Shown: piece after piece, positions 38,734-48,210 of the stretch
Position numbering within the stretch: position 1 is the stretch's first letter
How the letters are laid out: the number at the start of each line of letters is the position of its first letter
From: Duganella sp. Root1480D1
GTDB lineage: Bacteria > Pseudomonadota > Gammaproteobacteria > Burkholderiales > Burkholderiaceae_D
NCBI RefSeq assembly: GCF_001427305.1
Contig: NZ_LMFZ01000012.1
Span: forward strand, 496,001-560,000
Length of the DNA stretch: 64,000 nucleotides
Reading direction: 5' to 3'
Made by a program: the position numbers and the translations under genes
The notes under the pieces: generated by a model
Databases searched by the model: none
Seen by the model: only the letters and a program-made list of their open reading frames with translations
Told to the model about the DNA's origin: nothing

Positions 38734-39990
38734 TTACAGCTTTTGCTTGCCTTCGTTGCCTGGAATGAACGGGCTCCAAGGCTGTGCGCGGATCGGTTCC
38801 TTGCTCTTCCACACGACGCTGAACTGGCCGTCAGCCTTGATCTCTCCAATCATCACCGGCTTGTGCAGGTGGTGGTTGCTCGGGTCCATGGTCAGTATGA
38901 ATCCGGAAGGCGCGGTGAAGGACTGGCCGCCCATCGCTGCGATCACCTTGTCGGTGTCGGTGGACTTGGCCTTTTCGACGGCCTGTGCCCACATATGGAT
39001 GCCGACATAAGTTGCCTCCATCGGGTCGTTGGTCACTGCGGTCGCCGCATTTGGCAGCTTCTTCGCTACCGCGTAGGCCTTCCATTTCTTGATGAAGGTC
39101 TCGTTCACCGGATTTTTGACCGACTCGAAATAGTTCCAGGCCGCGAGGTGGCCGACCAACGGCTTGGCATCCACGCCGCGCAGCTCCTCTTCGCCCACCG
39201 AGAAAGCGACGACCGGCACCTGCGTCGCCTTCAGGCCGGCATTGCCCAGCTCCTTGTAGAAGGGCACGTTGGAATCGCCGTTGATGGTGGAGATCACGGC
39301 GGTCTTGCCCCCGGCCGAGAACTTCTTGATATTGGCGACGATGGTCTGGTAATCCGAATGACCGAACGGCGTATAGGTTTCCTCGATGTCGCTGTCCTTG
39401 ACGCCTTTGCTCTTCAGGAAAGCACGCAGGATCTTGTTGGTGGTACGCGGGTACACATAGTCCGTGCCGAGCAACACGAAGCGCCTGGCGCCGCCGCCTT
39501 CCTTGCTCATCAGGTACTCGACCGCAGGAATCGCCTGCTGGTTCGGCGCTGCCCCGGTGTAGAACACATTTTTCTCGAGTTCTTCCCCTTCATACTGCAC
39601 AGGGTAGAACAATAGGCCATTCAATTCCTTGAAGACCGGCAGCACGGACTTGCGCGAGACCGAAGTCCAGCAGCCGAACACTGCGGCCACTTTGTCTTTT
39701 GCGACCAGCTGGCGCGCCTTCTCGGCGAACAGCGGCCAGTTCGACGCCGGATCGACCACCACCGGCTCCAGTTTTTTGCCCAGCACGCCGCCCTTCGCAT
39801 TGATTTCGTCGATGGACATCAGGGCCACGTCTTTCAGCGAAGTTTCGGAAATCGCCATGGTGCCGGACAGTGAATGCAGGATGCCGACCTTGATGGTGTC
39901 GCCCGCGTAGGCCGCGAAGCTGCCACCCAGCAGTGCGGCACCGGCCGCAATGCGGGTCAGGGAAGCGATGAAATGACGGCGAGTTTGCAT
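38734..39990 (-). CDS. urtA: Urea ABC transporter substrate-binding protein UrtA
   Basis: A 418-residue periplasmic binding protein. The N-terminus MQTRRHFIASLTRIAAGAAL looks like a twin-arginine signal ending near AAYAGD. KVGILHSLSGTMAISETSLK, GGVLGKKLEPVVVDPASNWP, FGCWTSVSRKSVLPVFKE and NGLLFYPVQYEGEE are strong UrtA (not LivJ) markers. It captures urea and delivers it to UrtBC. It lies 63 bases before urtB and 36 bases after the porin gene. Confidence 0.96.
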   Translation of the reverse strand: MQTRRHFIASLTRIAAGAALLGGSFAAYAGDTIKVGILHSLSGTMAISETSLKDVALMSIDEINAKGGVLGKKLEPVVVDPASNWPLFAEKARQLVAKDKVAAVFGCWTSVSRKSVLPVFKELNGLLFYPVQYEGEELEKNVFYTGAAPNQQAIPAVEYLMSKEGGGARRFVLLGTDYVYPRTTNKILRAFLKSKGVKDSDIEETYTPFGHSDYQTIVANIKKFSAGGKTAVISTINGDSNVPFYKELGNAGLKATQVPVVAFSVGEEELRGVDAKPLVGHLAAWNYFESVKNPVNETFIKKWKAYAVAKKLPNAATAVTNDPMEATYVGIHMWAQAVEKAKSTDTDKVIAAMGGQSFTAPSGFILTMDPSNHHLHKPVMIGEIKADGQFSVVWKSKEPIRAQPWSPFIPGNEGKQKL

Positions 39991-40026
39991 GATGGTTACC
40001 CTCTTCTAATGGTGGAAGGATGGTGC

Positions 40027-41136
40027 TTAGTATTGGACTTGCAGCGCGACTACGAACTTCGACTGGTCGGCAGCGGCCACGGTTTCGGTCTTCGAATACT
40101 TGGCGCTCAACTGCGCGTTGTAGCCATCGATGATGTAATTAAGGCCCACGTCCGATTGCTTGACGTCGATGTTGTTGTCGGGCTTGAACTTCTGATATTG
40201 GACGAAGGGCTGCAACTTGCCTTGCCCCGGCGCGAGGTTGAAGACGTAGGCGAGGCCGGCCGACCACGCCTTGCCCTGCTCCGCCAGGATCACGTCGCCG
40301 TTGCGGTAGTTGTAGTAGGCCGCCTCCACCGACACTGCACCGGTGCCGATGCGCTTCTCCAGCAGGAAGTCCAGGTTCCATGCCTTGTAGTCGCCGTTCC
40401 TGGCGACGGTCAGCACGCCATCCTTCTGGTAGCGGCCGGCCAGACCGATGGCCAGGATATCCTTGCTGCCCAGGTAGTTGCCGGTGCCGTAGTAGCCTGG
40501 CTCCCCATCCCAGAAGTCGTATTGCACGCGACCCGAATACATCAAGCTGTCGTCGGCCTTGATGCCCGCCGCCTTGGCCTCCTTCTGTGTCAGGCTGCCG
40601 ATGCCGAAGGTGTGGCCCTCGAAAGCGCCGAAGGAATATCCAAGCCTGCCATCGGCGGCATTCCCCCACACCACTATGCCGTCATCACGGCCACGGAAAA
40701 TGCCGCCGTTATAACCATAGCGCGAAGCGACGCCCGCCCAGTAGCCGCCACCCAACGAATAGTAAGGACCAGCCATATTCGCGCGGTCGCTCGGCGACAG
40801 GAGACGCCCGGCCCAGACATTCAGCTCCGGCGAGAATGCGAACTGCGCGGCAGCATCCAGCACACGGATCTGGTCACCATCCCACTCGGTGTTCAGCATG
40901 CCCTTGATGTTCTTGTTCAGCGAGGCACCAAGGAACAGGCGCGCGCTGTCCAGGTTGAAATCGTTCGAGCGCGAGCTGCCGTCCGGTGCGCCGTCTTTGG
41001 CACTGGTGTAACTGCCACGCGCGCCAAAGCCTACGCTGAGGGACTTGTCGTCGCCGATTGGCATGGTGGCGCCTGCGTGCGCCAGCGATGCCACGGTGGC
41101 GCCGAGTAATACCGAGAGCTTGATCTTCCTTTGCAT
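40027..41136 (-). CDS. Outer-membrane porin of the urea uptake operon
   Basis: A 369-residue beta-barrel. Signal peptide MQRKIKLSVLLGATVASLAHA, then amphipathic strands (KSLSVGFGARGSYTS, NDFNLDSARLFLGASLNKN, AAQFAFSPELNVWAGRLLSP) and a C-terminal strand SKFVVALQVQY ending in an aromatic residue. It resembles the FmdC-type porins that accompany amide/urea uptake genes. The ATG at 41136 has GAGGA upstream; an in-frame ATG at 41148 lacks one. Only 36 bases separate it from urtA, so they probably share a promoter upstream of the porin. Confidence 0.87.
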   Translation of the reverse strand: MQRKIKLSVLLGATVASLAHAGATMPIGDDKSLSVGFGARGSYTSAKDGAPDGSSRSNDFNLDSARLFLGASLNKNIKGMLNTEWDGDQIRVLDAAAQFAFSPELNVWAGRLLSPSDRANMAGPYYSLGGGYWAGVASRYGYNGGIFRGRDDGIVVWGNAADGRLGYSFGAFEGHTFGIGSLTQKEAKAAGIKADDSLMYSGRVQYDFWDGEPGYYGTGNYLGSKDILAIGLAGRYQKDGVLTVARNGDYKAWNLDFLLEKRIGTGAVSVEAAYYNYRNGDVILAEQGKAWSAGLAYVFNLAPGQGKLQPFVQYQKFKPDNNIDVKQSDVGLNYIIDGYNAQLSAKYSKTETVAAADQSKFVVALQVQY

Positions 41137-41210
41137 GCCAGTCCTCATTTCACAAGTTGGTAAATGTTGCCGCTTGTGATCAGGGTAAAGAGGCTGGCCG
41201 CGCTGGCCCA

Positions 41211-41226
41211 TACGTCAAGTGACGTA
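41211..41226. promoter_or_regulatory. Perfect 16-bp palindrome upstream of the porin-urt operon
   Basis: TACGTCA-AG-TGACGTA is a 7-2-7 perfect inverted repeat, 75 bases upstream of the porin start codon and downstream of the secA terminator. The size and spacing fit a dimeric LuxR-type regulator, and the two-component regulator encoded at 33598 is the obvious candidate. No sigma-54 GG-N10-GC pattern is seen next to it, so a sigma-70 promoter is likely. Confidence 0.6.
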
Positions 41227-41251
41227 GTGGCTGATTGGCGTCACAAAACAA

Positions 41252-41286
41252 AACGGCCCGGGCGCTTGCGCGGCCGGGCCGTTTTT
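41252..41286 (-). terminator. Intrinsic terminator of secA
   Basis: AACGGCCCGG (41252-41261) and CCGGGCCGTT (41274-41283) form a 10-bp stem. On the minus strand, the direction of secA, it is followed by TTTTGTTTTG; on the plus strand by TTTTT, so it may work both ways. It lies 18 bases after the secA stop and insulates the porin-urt operon. Confidence 0.88.
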
Positions 41287-41303
41287 ACTGGGACTTTAAG
41301 TGC

Positions 41304-44066
41304 TTAAGCCAGCTTGCCGTGGCAAGCCTTGAACTTCTTGCCGCTGCCGCATGGGCATGGGTCGTTGCGGCCAACCTTGAAGCCCTGGCTGATCGCAGCG
41401 TCCAGGTCGCCCGCAGGCATAGCGGTTGGGGCCAGTAGTTCTTCCGGCGCCGCGTTCGGATTGAAGTCGGCGTGCTGGTAGTGGACGTTCTCGACGTGCG
41501 ACTGGTTCATGGCGGCTTCCGCTGCCTCGACCTCTTCGCGCGACTGGATGCGCACCATCATCACCATGCGGATCACGTCGTTCTTGATCATGTCCAGCAT
41601 GGTGCCGAACAGTTCGAACGCTTCGCGCTTGTATTCCTGCTTAGGATTCTTCTGTGCGTAGCCGCGCAGGTGGATACCCTGGCGCAGATGGTCCAGTGCC
41701 GCCAGGTGCTCGCGCCAGTGGGTGTCCACCGACTGCAGCATGACGTTGCGCTCGAAGCCGCCGAAGGCTTCCTTCGACACGATATCGACCTTGGCCTGGT
41801 ACACGGCATCGGCCGCAGCGATGACGCGCTCGACGATGTCTTCGTCCGTGATGCTGCTTTCCTTCTCCATCATCGCGACCAGCGGAACGTCGATCATCCA
41901 TTCTTGCGCCAGCGTCTTCTGCAGGGCCGGGATATCCCACTGCTCTTCCACCGATTCTTCCGGCACATAGGTGCGCACCACGTCGGTGAACACGCCATGG
42001 CGCAGGCTCATGATGGTTTCGGAAATATCGGTCGCTTCCAGCAGCTCGTTACGCTGCGAGTAGATCACCTTACGCTGGTCGTTGGCGACGTCGTCGTATT
42101 CCAGCAGTTGCTTACGGATGTCGAAGTTGCGGGCTTCAACCTTGCGCTGTGCGGATTCAATGGAACGGGACACGATGCCCGCTTCGATCGGTTCGCCTTC
42201 CGGCATCTTCAGGCGGTCCATGATCGCGCGCACGCGGTCGCCGGCAAAGATGCGCAGGAGCGGATCGTCCAGCGACAGGTAGAAGCGCGAGGAGCCCGGG
42301 TCGCCCTGGCGGCCGGAACGGCCACGCAGCTGGTTGTCGACGCGGCGGGATTCGTGACGCTCGGTACCGACGATGTGCAGGCCGCCGGCCGCCACCACCT
42401 GGTTGTGCAGCGACTGCCAGCCACCGCGCAGGTGCTGCGCCTTGGCTGCCTTCTCTTCGTCGCTCAACTCAGGGTTGGCTTCGATGATCTGGATCTGCTT
42501 CTCGATATTGCCGCCCAAAACGATGTCGGTACCACGACCTGCCATATTGGTGGCGATGGTGATCGCTTTCGGGATGCCTGCCTGGGCGATGATTTCCGCT
42601 TCGCGGGCGTGCTGTTTTGCGTTCAGCACGTTGTGCGGCAGCTTGGCCTTGTCCAGGATGCCGGACAGCAGTTCGGAATTTTCAATCGAGGTGGTACCGA
42701 CCAGCACTGGCTGGCCGCGCTCGTAGCAGTCGCGGATGTCGAGCATCATCGCGTTGTACTTTTCTTCGTTCGACTTGTACACCTGGTCCTGGCGATCTTT
42801 GCGCGCCGATGGACGATTCGGCGGAATCACCACGGTCTCCAGGCCGTAGATCTCCTGGAATTCATACGCTTCGGTGTCGGCGGTACCGGTCATGCCTGAC
42901 AGCTTGGCATACATACGGAAGTAGTTCTGGAAGGTGATCGAGGCCAGGGTCTGGTTCTCGTTCTGGATCTTCACGCCTTCCTTGGCTTCGACTGCCTGGT
43001 GCAGGCCGTCGGACCAGCGGCGGCCAGTCATCAGACGGCCGGTGAATTCGTCGACGATCACCACTTCATTGTTCTGCACTACGTAGTGCTGGTCCTTGAA
43101 GTACAGCACGTGCGCACGCAGGGCAGCGTACAGGTGATGCACCAGGGTGATATTGGCGGAATCGTACAGGGACGCGCCTTCCGGCAGCAGGCCCATCTTG
43201 GTCAGGATGCCTTCGGCCTTTTCGTGGCCGGCTTCGGTCAGCAGCACCTGGTGCGCTTTTTCGTCCTTGGTGTAGTCGCCAGGGACTTCGATCTTGCCTT
43301 TGCCGTCGGCGGTTTCTTCGCCGATCTGCAGGGTCAGTTGCGGTGGAACCAGATTGATCTTGTGGTACAGGTCGGTGTGGTTTTCAGCCTGGCCGGAGAT
43401 GATCAGCGGGGTACGCGCTTCGTCGATCAGGATCGAGTCCACTTCGTCGACGATGCCGAAATTCAGGGCGCGCTGCACGCGCTCGCTGGCTTCGAACACC
43501 ATATTGTCGCGCAGGTAGTCGAAACCGAATTCGTTATTGGTGCCGTAGGTGATGTCGGCGGCGTAGGCTTCCTGCTTATCGTCGTGCGGCATTTGCGACA
43601 GGTTCACGCCGCAAGACAGGCCCAGCCAGCGGTACAGCTTGCCCATGGTTTCGGCGTCGCGCTGTGCCAGGTAATCGTTGACGGTCACGATGTGCACGCC
43701 CTTGCCGGACAGTGCATTCAGGTAAGCCGGCAGGGTTGCTGTCAGGGTCTTGCCTTCACCGGTGCCCATTTCAGCAATCTTACCATAATGCAACACCATG
43801 CCGCCGATCAGCTGGACGTCGAAGTGGCGCATCTTGAACACGCGCTTGGACGCTTCGCGGCAGACGGCGAAGGCTTCCGGCAACAGGTCATCCAGCGATT
43901 CGCCATTGGCAACGCGCTCCTTGAGGGCAGGCGTTTTCGCTTGCAGCTCGGCATCCGACAGCTTTTCAAACTCCGGCTCCAGGGCGTTAATCGCCTTTAC
44001 CGTTTTTTGGTATTGCTTAAGCAGACGCTGGTTGCGGCTGCCGAAAATCTGGGTCAGTAAGGACAT
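41304..44066 (-). CDS. secA: Preprotein translocase ATPase SecA
   Basis: A 920-residue SecA, full length. Nucleotide-binding motifs include [17 protein letters not shown] and [48 protein letters not shown] and [20 protein letters not shown] are conserved. The extreme C-terminus has the SecB- and zinc-binding motif [14 protein letters not shown]. It is divergent from dciA across 145 bases. Confidence 0.98.
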   Translation of the reverse strand: MSLLTQIFGSRNQRLLKQYQKTVKAINALEPEFEKLSDAELQAKTPALKERVANGESLDDLLPEAFAVCREASKRVFKMRHFDVQLIGGMVLHYGKIAEMGTGEGKTLTATLPAYLNALSGKGVHIVTVNDYLAQRDAETMGKLYRWLGLSCGVNLSQMPHDDKQEAYAADITYGTNNEFGFDYLRDNMVFEASERVQRALNFGIVDEVDSILIDEARTPLIISGQAENHTDLYHKINLVPPQLTLQIGEETADGKGKIEVPGDYTKDEKAHQVLLTEAGHEKAEGILTKMGLLPEGASLYDSANITLVHHLYAALRAHVLYFKDQHYVVQNNEVVIVDEFTGRLMTGRRWSDGLHQAVEAKEGVKIQNENQTLASITFQNYFRMYAKLSGMTGTADTEAYEFQEIYGLETVVIPPNRPSARKDRQDQVYKSNEEKYNAMMLDIRDCYERGQPVLVGTTSIENSELLSGILDKAKLPHNVLNAKQHAREAEIIAQAGIPKAITIATNMAGRGTDIVLGGNIEKQIQIIEANPELSDEEKAAKAQHLRGGWQSLHNQVVAAGGLHIVGTERHESRRVDNQLRGRSGRQGDPGSSRFYLSLDDPLLRIFAGDRVRAIMDRLKMPEGEPIEAGIVSRSIESAQRKVEARNFDIRKQLLEYDDVANDQRKVIYSQRNELLEATDISETIMSLRHGVFTDVVRTYVPEESVEEQWDIPALQKTLAQEWMIDVPLVAMMEKESSITDEDIVERVIAAADAVYQAKVDIVSKEAFGGFERNVMLQSVDTHWREHLAALDHLRQGIHLRGYAQKNPKQEYKREAFELFGTMLDMIKNDVIRMVMMVRIQSREEVEAAEAAMNQSHVENVHYQHADFNPNAAPEELLAPTAMPAGDLDAAISQGFKVGRNDPCPCGSGKKFKACHGKLA

Positions 44067-44211
44067 TTCTTAAATTCTTCCTCGGGTCCGCCAATGGCAA
44101 AAGTGCGTGATTTTATCATGCGTTCGTAGCAAGGTTGGGATCTTGGCCTATATAACAATAGGCTAGCGATGAAAAATTCACCGGCTGGGGCCGCCACTGT
44201 AAAATGTCGGA
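44067..44211. promoter_or_regulatory. secA / dciA divergent intergenic region
   Basis: This AT-rich 145-base gap should contain promoters for both genes. TATAACAATAGG near 44151 looks like a minus-10 element for one direction. I find no clear operator or secM-like leader ORF. Confidence 0.35.
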
Positions 44212-44685
44212 ATGGGGTTTTCATTCACAGATCGCAAGCACGCACCGCAGGAAGCCACGGATTTCCTACGCGGCAACGCACGCCTGGCGGCTTTGCTGCC
44301 GGCAGTGCAGCGCATGGCGAAATTACAACGCGATTGTGCTGAAGTCCTGCCTTCGGCTTTCAAAAGCTGCGAAATCTTTGCTTTCGACGGCGGAGAACTG
44401 ACCCTGGCCGTGCCCAATACGGCGGTGGCAGCCAAACTCAAGCAACAGGTGCCAAAACTGCAGGAAGCGCTGAACGAAAAGGGGTGGCAGATCAACAACA
44501 TCCGCTTCCGAGTGCAGATGCCGAAGGGGATCGCGCATGTCGGTCCGAGTGGTGAAGGCTTGAAGTTACCCGAAACGGCCGTCAACTCGTTTGACGAGCT
44601 GAGCCAGAAACTGGAACCAACCGCCGCCAACGAGCCACTGATTGAGGCGATGCGGCGCTTGGTCGCCCGCCGTCGGGAAGTCTAA
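44212..44685 (+). CDS. dciA: DciA-like protein (DUF721), helicase-loader family
   Basis: A 157-residue DUF721 protein. The N-terminal half has RLAALLPAVQRMAKLQRDCAEVLP and a KH-like segment GGELTLAVPNTAVAAKLKQQVPKL. DUF721 proteins are the ancestral loaders of the replicative helicase DnaB in most bacteria lacking DnaC. It is next to secA and lpxC, as in relatives. Stops just before the convergent small membrane gene. Confidence 0.88.
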   Translation: MGFSFTDRKHAPQEATDFLRGNARLAALLPAVQRMAKLQRDCAEVLPSAFKSCEIFAFDGGELTLAVPNTAVAAKLKQQVPKLQEALNEKGWQINNIRFRVQMPKGIAHVGPSGEGLKLPETAVNSFDELSQKLEPTAANEPLIEAMRRLVARRREV

Positions 44686-44964
44686 TTAGCGGTGAATCGG
44701 AAAGTAGTATGAGGCGGTGAGCGTTACGATTGGCAGCATTCCGATCTTCACGAATTCGAACATCGCTTCCAGGGCTTTATTTTGCGAGAACATTCCGTAA
44801 GCGAGCATCACCCCAACGGAAAACAAACCCAACCCACACAAGAGCTGCTTCGCAAACTTTAGGCGCGCTGTTGCACTGAGTTCTACCACTTCCGCGCGCC
44901 ACGCTTGCCGCGCCTCCATTTGCCAATCTGAAGCGCGCCGCCCGTTTGTACGTTCGGTTGGCAT
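44686..44964 (-). CDS. Small two-helix membrane protein, unknown
   Basis: A 92-residue protein with a charged cytoplasmic N-terminus (MPTERTNGRRASDWQMEAR) and two hydrophobic segments (LLCGLGLFSVGVMLAYGMF and VKIGMLPIVTLTASYYF). I do not recognise the family. It overlaps the upstream ribbon-helix-helix gene by one base (TGATG), so the two form a unit. Base composition is visibly less GC-rich than the flanking dciA and lpxC genes, suggesting recent acquisition. Confidence 0.75.
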   Translation of the reverse strand: MPTERTNGRRASDWQMEARQAWRAEVVELSATARLKFAKQLLCGLGLFSVGVMLAYGMFSQNKALEAMFEFVKIGMLPIVTLTASYYFPIHR

Positions 44965-45170
44965 CAGAATATGCCAACCAGGCGATGGATCGGATTTAGT
45001 TCGGGATCGACAATGGCAATTGAGTTTCCTTCCGACTGAGCTTCTTCTGCAACTGCTAACAAGGCTAAAGCGCGGCCTATGGTCAGCGCACGCGAAAGTC
45101 CATTCCGCTTGGCTATGTTATTAAGGTTGCGAGCGAACTCATCGCTCATCTCCAAGGTGATCTGCTCCAT
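44964..45170 (-). CDS. Small ribbon-helix-helix-like protein
   Basis: A 68-residue protein starting MEQITLEMSDEFARNL with a beta strand followed by two predicted helices (ARNLNNIAKRNGLSRALTIGRALALLAVAEEAQ), the layout of CopG/Arc ribbon-helix-helix proteins, and ending in IAIVDPELNPIHRLVGIF. The ATG at 45170 has GGAGG six bases upstream; an upstream in-frame ATG lacks one. Paired with the two-helix membrane protein; no toxin is obvious. Function unknown. Confidence 0.75.
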   Translation of the reverse strand: MEQITLEMSDEFARNLNNIAKRNGLSRALTIGRALALLAVAEEAQSEGNSIAIVDPELNPIHRLVGIF

Positions 45171-45244
45171 GGCATCCTCCCGTTGCAATACTGTCAGTAT
45201 TGCCAACGAAACGTCTGTCTGGCAAGCAGGGCAGGAGAATTAAG

Positions 45245-46180
45245 TTATAGGTAGGCCCACTCGCGCGACATCTGCTTGGCGTAGGACGGCGGGGCAGTGT
45301 CGAGGGAGTCGAAGGTGACCAGCTCGTAGGAATCCGGATCGGCCAGCATGGCACGCAGCAGCTGGTTATTCAGGGCGTGGCCGGATTTGTGCGCTTCGTA
45401 GCTGGCAATGATCGGGTGGCCGACCATGTACAGGTCGCCGATCGCGTCGAGGATCTTGTGGCGCACGAATTCGTCGTCGTAGCGCAGGCCATCCTGGTTC
45501 AGGATGCGGTATTCATCCATCACGATGGCGTTTTCCAGCGAACCGCCGCGCGCCAGGCCAATCCCGCGCAACATTTCCACGTCCTGCATGAAGCCGAAGG
45601 TGCGGGCGCGGGCAATCGCCTGGATGTACGACACGTCGCCGAAGTCCACCGTGGCGCGCTGCGCCGTGCCATCCACCGCCGGGTGGTTGAATTCGATGAA
45701 GAAGTCCAGCTTGAAGCCGTCGTGCGGGACCAGGCGTGCCCACTTTTCAGCGGCACCCTTGCCTTCCCGGATTTCGATCGGCTTTTTCACTTTGATAAAC
45801 TTTTTCGGTGCTTCCTGCTCCTGCACACCGCCCTGCTGCAGCAGGTAGACAAACGAAGAGGCCGAACCATCCATGATCGGGATTTCTTCCGCCGTCACGT
45901 CGACGTAGAGATTGTCGATGCCCAGGCCGGCGCAGGCCGACATCAGGTGTTCGACGGTCGAGACGCGGCCGCCGTCCTTCATCAGCACAGTTGCCATGCG
46001 GGTATCGCCCACAATGTCAGCCCTTGTCGGGAAGACAACCTGCGGGTTCAGGTCCACACGGCGGAAGACGATGCCGGTATCCGGCTCAGCAGGGCGCAAG
46101 GTCAGCTCGACCTTGGTGCCGGAGTGCAGGCCGACACCTGTGGTGCGGACGATTTCTTTGATGGTTCGTTGTTTCAGCAT
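45245..46180 (-). CDS. lpxC: UDP-3-O-acyl-N-acetylglucosamine deacetylase LpxC
   Basis: A 311-residue zinc enzyme for the committed step of lipid A synthesis. [21 protein letters not shown], the zinc-ligand region [26 protein letters not shown] and [16 protein letters not shown] are present. It follows the EamA gene rather than ftsZ directly, with four genes between lpxC and ftsZ. Confidence 0.97.
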   Translation of the reverse strand: MLKQRTIKEIVRTTGVGLHSGTKVELTLRPAEPDTGIVFRRVDLNPQVVFPTRADIVGDTRMATVLMKDGGRVSTVEHLMSACAGLGIDNLYVDVTAEEIPIMDGSASSFVYLLQQGGVQEQEAPKKFIKVKKPIEIREGKGAAEKWARLVPHDGFKLDFFIEFNHPAVDGTAQRATVDFGDVSYIQAIARARTFGFMQDVEMLRGIGLARGGSLENAIVMDEYRILNQDGLRYDDEFVRHKILDAIGDLYMVGHPIIASYEAHKSGHALNNQLLRAMLADPDSYELVTFDSLDTAPPSYAKQMSREWAYL

Positions 46181-46213
46181 GCAAGGATTATAGCGCCCTG
46201 CGCCCTTCCCCGC

Positions 46214-47098
46214 TTACGGGTGCTCGGCCTCGGCATGTTCGGTTTCACGGCGCACCAGGTAGATGCCGGAGCCGATGATGATGGCCGCCCCCACCAGGGT
46301 GTAAGCATCCGGCAGCGTATGCCACAGCAGCCAGTCGATACCCACGCCCCAGGCCAGCGCCGTGTACTCGAACGGCGCCACGATCGAAGCCTTGCCCATG
46401 CTGAAAGCGCGCGTCAGCGCGAGCTGGCCGAAGAAGCCGCTCACCGCCAGCGCCAGCATGGCGGGCCACAGCGACCAGTCGATGCTGACCCAGGCGTCGA
46501 TGGCTAGCGGCGCAACGCCAATGCCCATCAGGGTCAGCACCCAGAACATCACGTGTTCGGGAGCGTCGGTTTTGGCCAGCACACGGCCGGCAATGGCGGA
46601 AATGCCGTAGCAGACGGCCGAAGCCAGCACAGCCAGTCCTGCGATCGACGCGAAGTTGGTGCCGTCCGGGCGCAGCACCACCAGCACGCCGCCCAAGCCG
46701 ACAAAGATCGCCACCCACTGCCCCAGGCTGACTTTTTCTTTCAGGATGAACACCGCCAGCACGGTCACCAGTGCCGGCGCGATGAAGAAGATGGCGTAAG
46801 TATCGGCCAACGGCAGCGACTTCAGCGCGAACGCAAACAGCGACAGCATGGCAATGCCAACCGCACCGCGCAGCAGGTGCAGCGGCCAGCGCACGTTGAA
46901 GATGCCGGTGAACTTGCCGCGATAAGCCATGAACGCACACACCAGCGGCATCGAAAGCATGCATCGCAACGCGGTCACCTGTACGGCCGGGTAGCGTGCG
47001 GCCAGCACTTTCATGGAAGCGTCCATGAGGGAGAACATGGCGACCGCAGCCACCATGGCGTAAATAGCTTGCAGGTTTTCTTTTTGTTGCGGAGTCAC
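46214..47098 (-). CDS. EamA/DMT-family transporter
   Basis: A 294-residue inner-membrane protein with ten hydrophobic segments and two EamA repeats (AVAMFSLMDASMKVLAARYPAVQVTALRC and VLASAVCYGISAIAGRVLAKT). Substrate unknown. The GTG at 47098 (VTPQQKENLQAIYAMVAA) is chosen because TACAAT, a good minus-10 element, lies at 47132-47137 just upstream. The frame is also open to a GTG at 47167, which would add 23 residues not expected for the family. Confidence 0.86.
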   Translation of the reverse strand: MTPQQKENLQAIYAMVAAVAMFSLMDASMKVLAARYPAVQVTALRCMLSMPLVCAFMAYRGKFTGIFNVRWPLHLLRGAVGIAMLSLFAFALKSLPLADTYAIFFIAPALVTVLAVFILKEKVSLGQWVAIFVGLGGVLVVLRPDGTNFASIAGLAVLASAVCYGISAIAGRVLAKTDAPEHVMFWVLTLMGIGVAPLAIDAWVSIDWSLWPAMLALAVSGFFGQLALTRAFSMGKASIVAPFEYTALAWGVGIDWLLWHTLPDAYTLVGAAIIIGSGIYLVRRETEHAEAEHP

Positions 47099-47168
47099 GA
47101 TGGAAGGCCCAAATCCGTTGCCGGGTCGTCCATTGTACTGAAAGAAAGGGTTTGCTGCTGAGGCCACG

Positions 47169-47543
47169 TCAGCTTAGGCGGTAACAGTAGAAGTCCCTGT
47201 TTGCCCATTCATGATCGCCCGCGCCTCGGCCGTGCGGCATGCGCTGCCGCGACTGCTTATAGCCCGGATCCTGGGTACCCCTCACATCAAAATAGTCGGG
47301 TCTCAACAACTCCTTCACTTCGGGCAAGGCATCCAATGCACTGAACACGCGCCGGAGAATCTTGAAATTGTCCTCCACATCCATATGCTTGATGACGACC
47401 TGCAGCAGCCATTCACGGCACTCCTCGTCGTATTCCCAGTACATGGAATCGGGCCGTAGCCCCTCCAGATCCAGTTGTTGAAGTAGCTTACGTCCCCCAG
47501 TTATCATTTCCTGAGTCAGGTCGTGGAGTTCGATGCGATTCAT
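47169..47543 (-). CDS. Hypothetical protein
   Basis: A 124-residue acidic, soluble protein without signal peptide or membrane helix: MNRIELHDLTQEMITGGRKL, then WEYDEECREWLLQVVIK and VFSALDALPEVKELLRPDYF. An AAGGG site precedes the ATG. Less GC-rich than its neighbours. I do not recognise it; the layout resembles small accessory or orphan immunity-type genes, but nothing here proves that. Confidence 0.65.
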   Translation of the reverse strand: MNRIELHDLTQEMITGGRKLLQQLDLEGLRPDSMYWEYDEECREWLLQVVIKHMDVEDNFKILRRVFSALDALPEVKELLRPDYFDVRGTQDPGYKQSRQRMPHGRGAGDHEWANRDFYCYRLS

Positions 47544-47647
47544 GGTTAGCCCTTAGATACAAAAACAATGAGACAAGCAGGCGCTGGAATTGTTCCCGAC
47601 TTCTGAAAGAAATCACGAAGAAATTCGCGGCGAGTTATGATGCTGGG

Positions 47648-48202
47648 ATGAATACTGAAGCGCTACTTGTCGACGTGATCGAAGAGATCGAGCCACTCTA
47701 TGTGGTTCACGAGTCGCCCGTGCATGGGCGGGGTGTGTTTGCGCGCCGGATGATCCCGGCCGGCACCCGCATCATCGAGTACACCGGCGAGATCGTCGAC
47801 TGGGAAGAATGCTGCCGCCGCACCGAGGAGAAAGGCGGCCCGATCGGCCACACGTTCTTCTTCAGCCTGAATAACGGCATGCTGATCGACGGCGGCTCGG
47901 GCGGCAACGAGGCGCGCTACATCAACCACTCCTGCGAGCCGAATTGCGAAGCCGAAGAAGACGATGAAGACCGCGTCTACATCTGCTCCCTGCGCGACAT
48001 CGAGGAAGGCGAAGAGCTGAACTACAACTACGGCCTGATTTATGAAGCCCGCCACACCGCCAAAGTGAAGAAGGAATTCGCCTGCTACTGCGGCGCACCG
48101 TCCTGCAGCGGCGTCATGCTGGCGCCCAAGAAGCGCAAGTCACGCGCAAAAGCGAAAGCAGAAACGCAAAACGGCGCCGAAGCGCCGTCTCTAGCGGAGT
48201 AA
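47648..48202 (+). CDS. SET-domain lysine methyltransferase-like protein
   Basis: A 184-residue protein with a complete SET domain: HGRGVFARRMIPAGTRIIEYTGEIV (about 26-50), the pseudoknot motifs RYINHSCEPNC (90-100) and GEELNYNYG (121-129), and a post-SET cysteine group CYCGAPSC (146-153). A basic tail follows (KKRKSRAKAKAE). Such proteins bind S-adenosylmethionine and methylate lysine in eukaryotes; bacterial targets, where known, are ribosomal or DNA-binding proteins. Convergent with the peroxiredoxin gene. Confidence 0.9.
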   Translation: MNTEALLVDVIEEIEPLYVVHESPVHGRGVFARRMIPAGTRIIEYTGEIVDWEECCRRTEEKGGPIGHTFFFSLNNGMLIDGGSGGNEARYINHSCEPNCEAEEDDEDRVYICSLRDIEEGEELNYNYGLIYEARHTAKVKKEFACYCGAPSCSGVMLAPKKRKSRAKAKAETQNGAEAPSLAE

Positions 48203-48210
48203 TCCGGGGA

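Noticed and set aside
44686..45170. Classical toxin-antitoxin pair
   Set aside because: The RHH-like protein could be an antitoxin, but the partner is a two-helix membrane protein with no known toxin motif, so the label is not supported.
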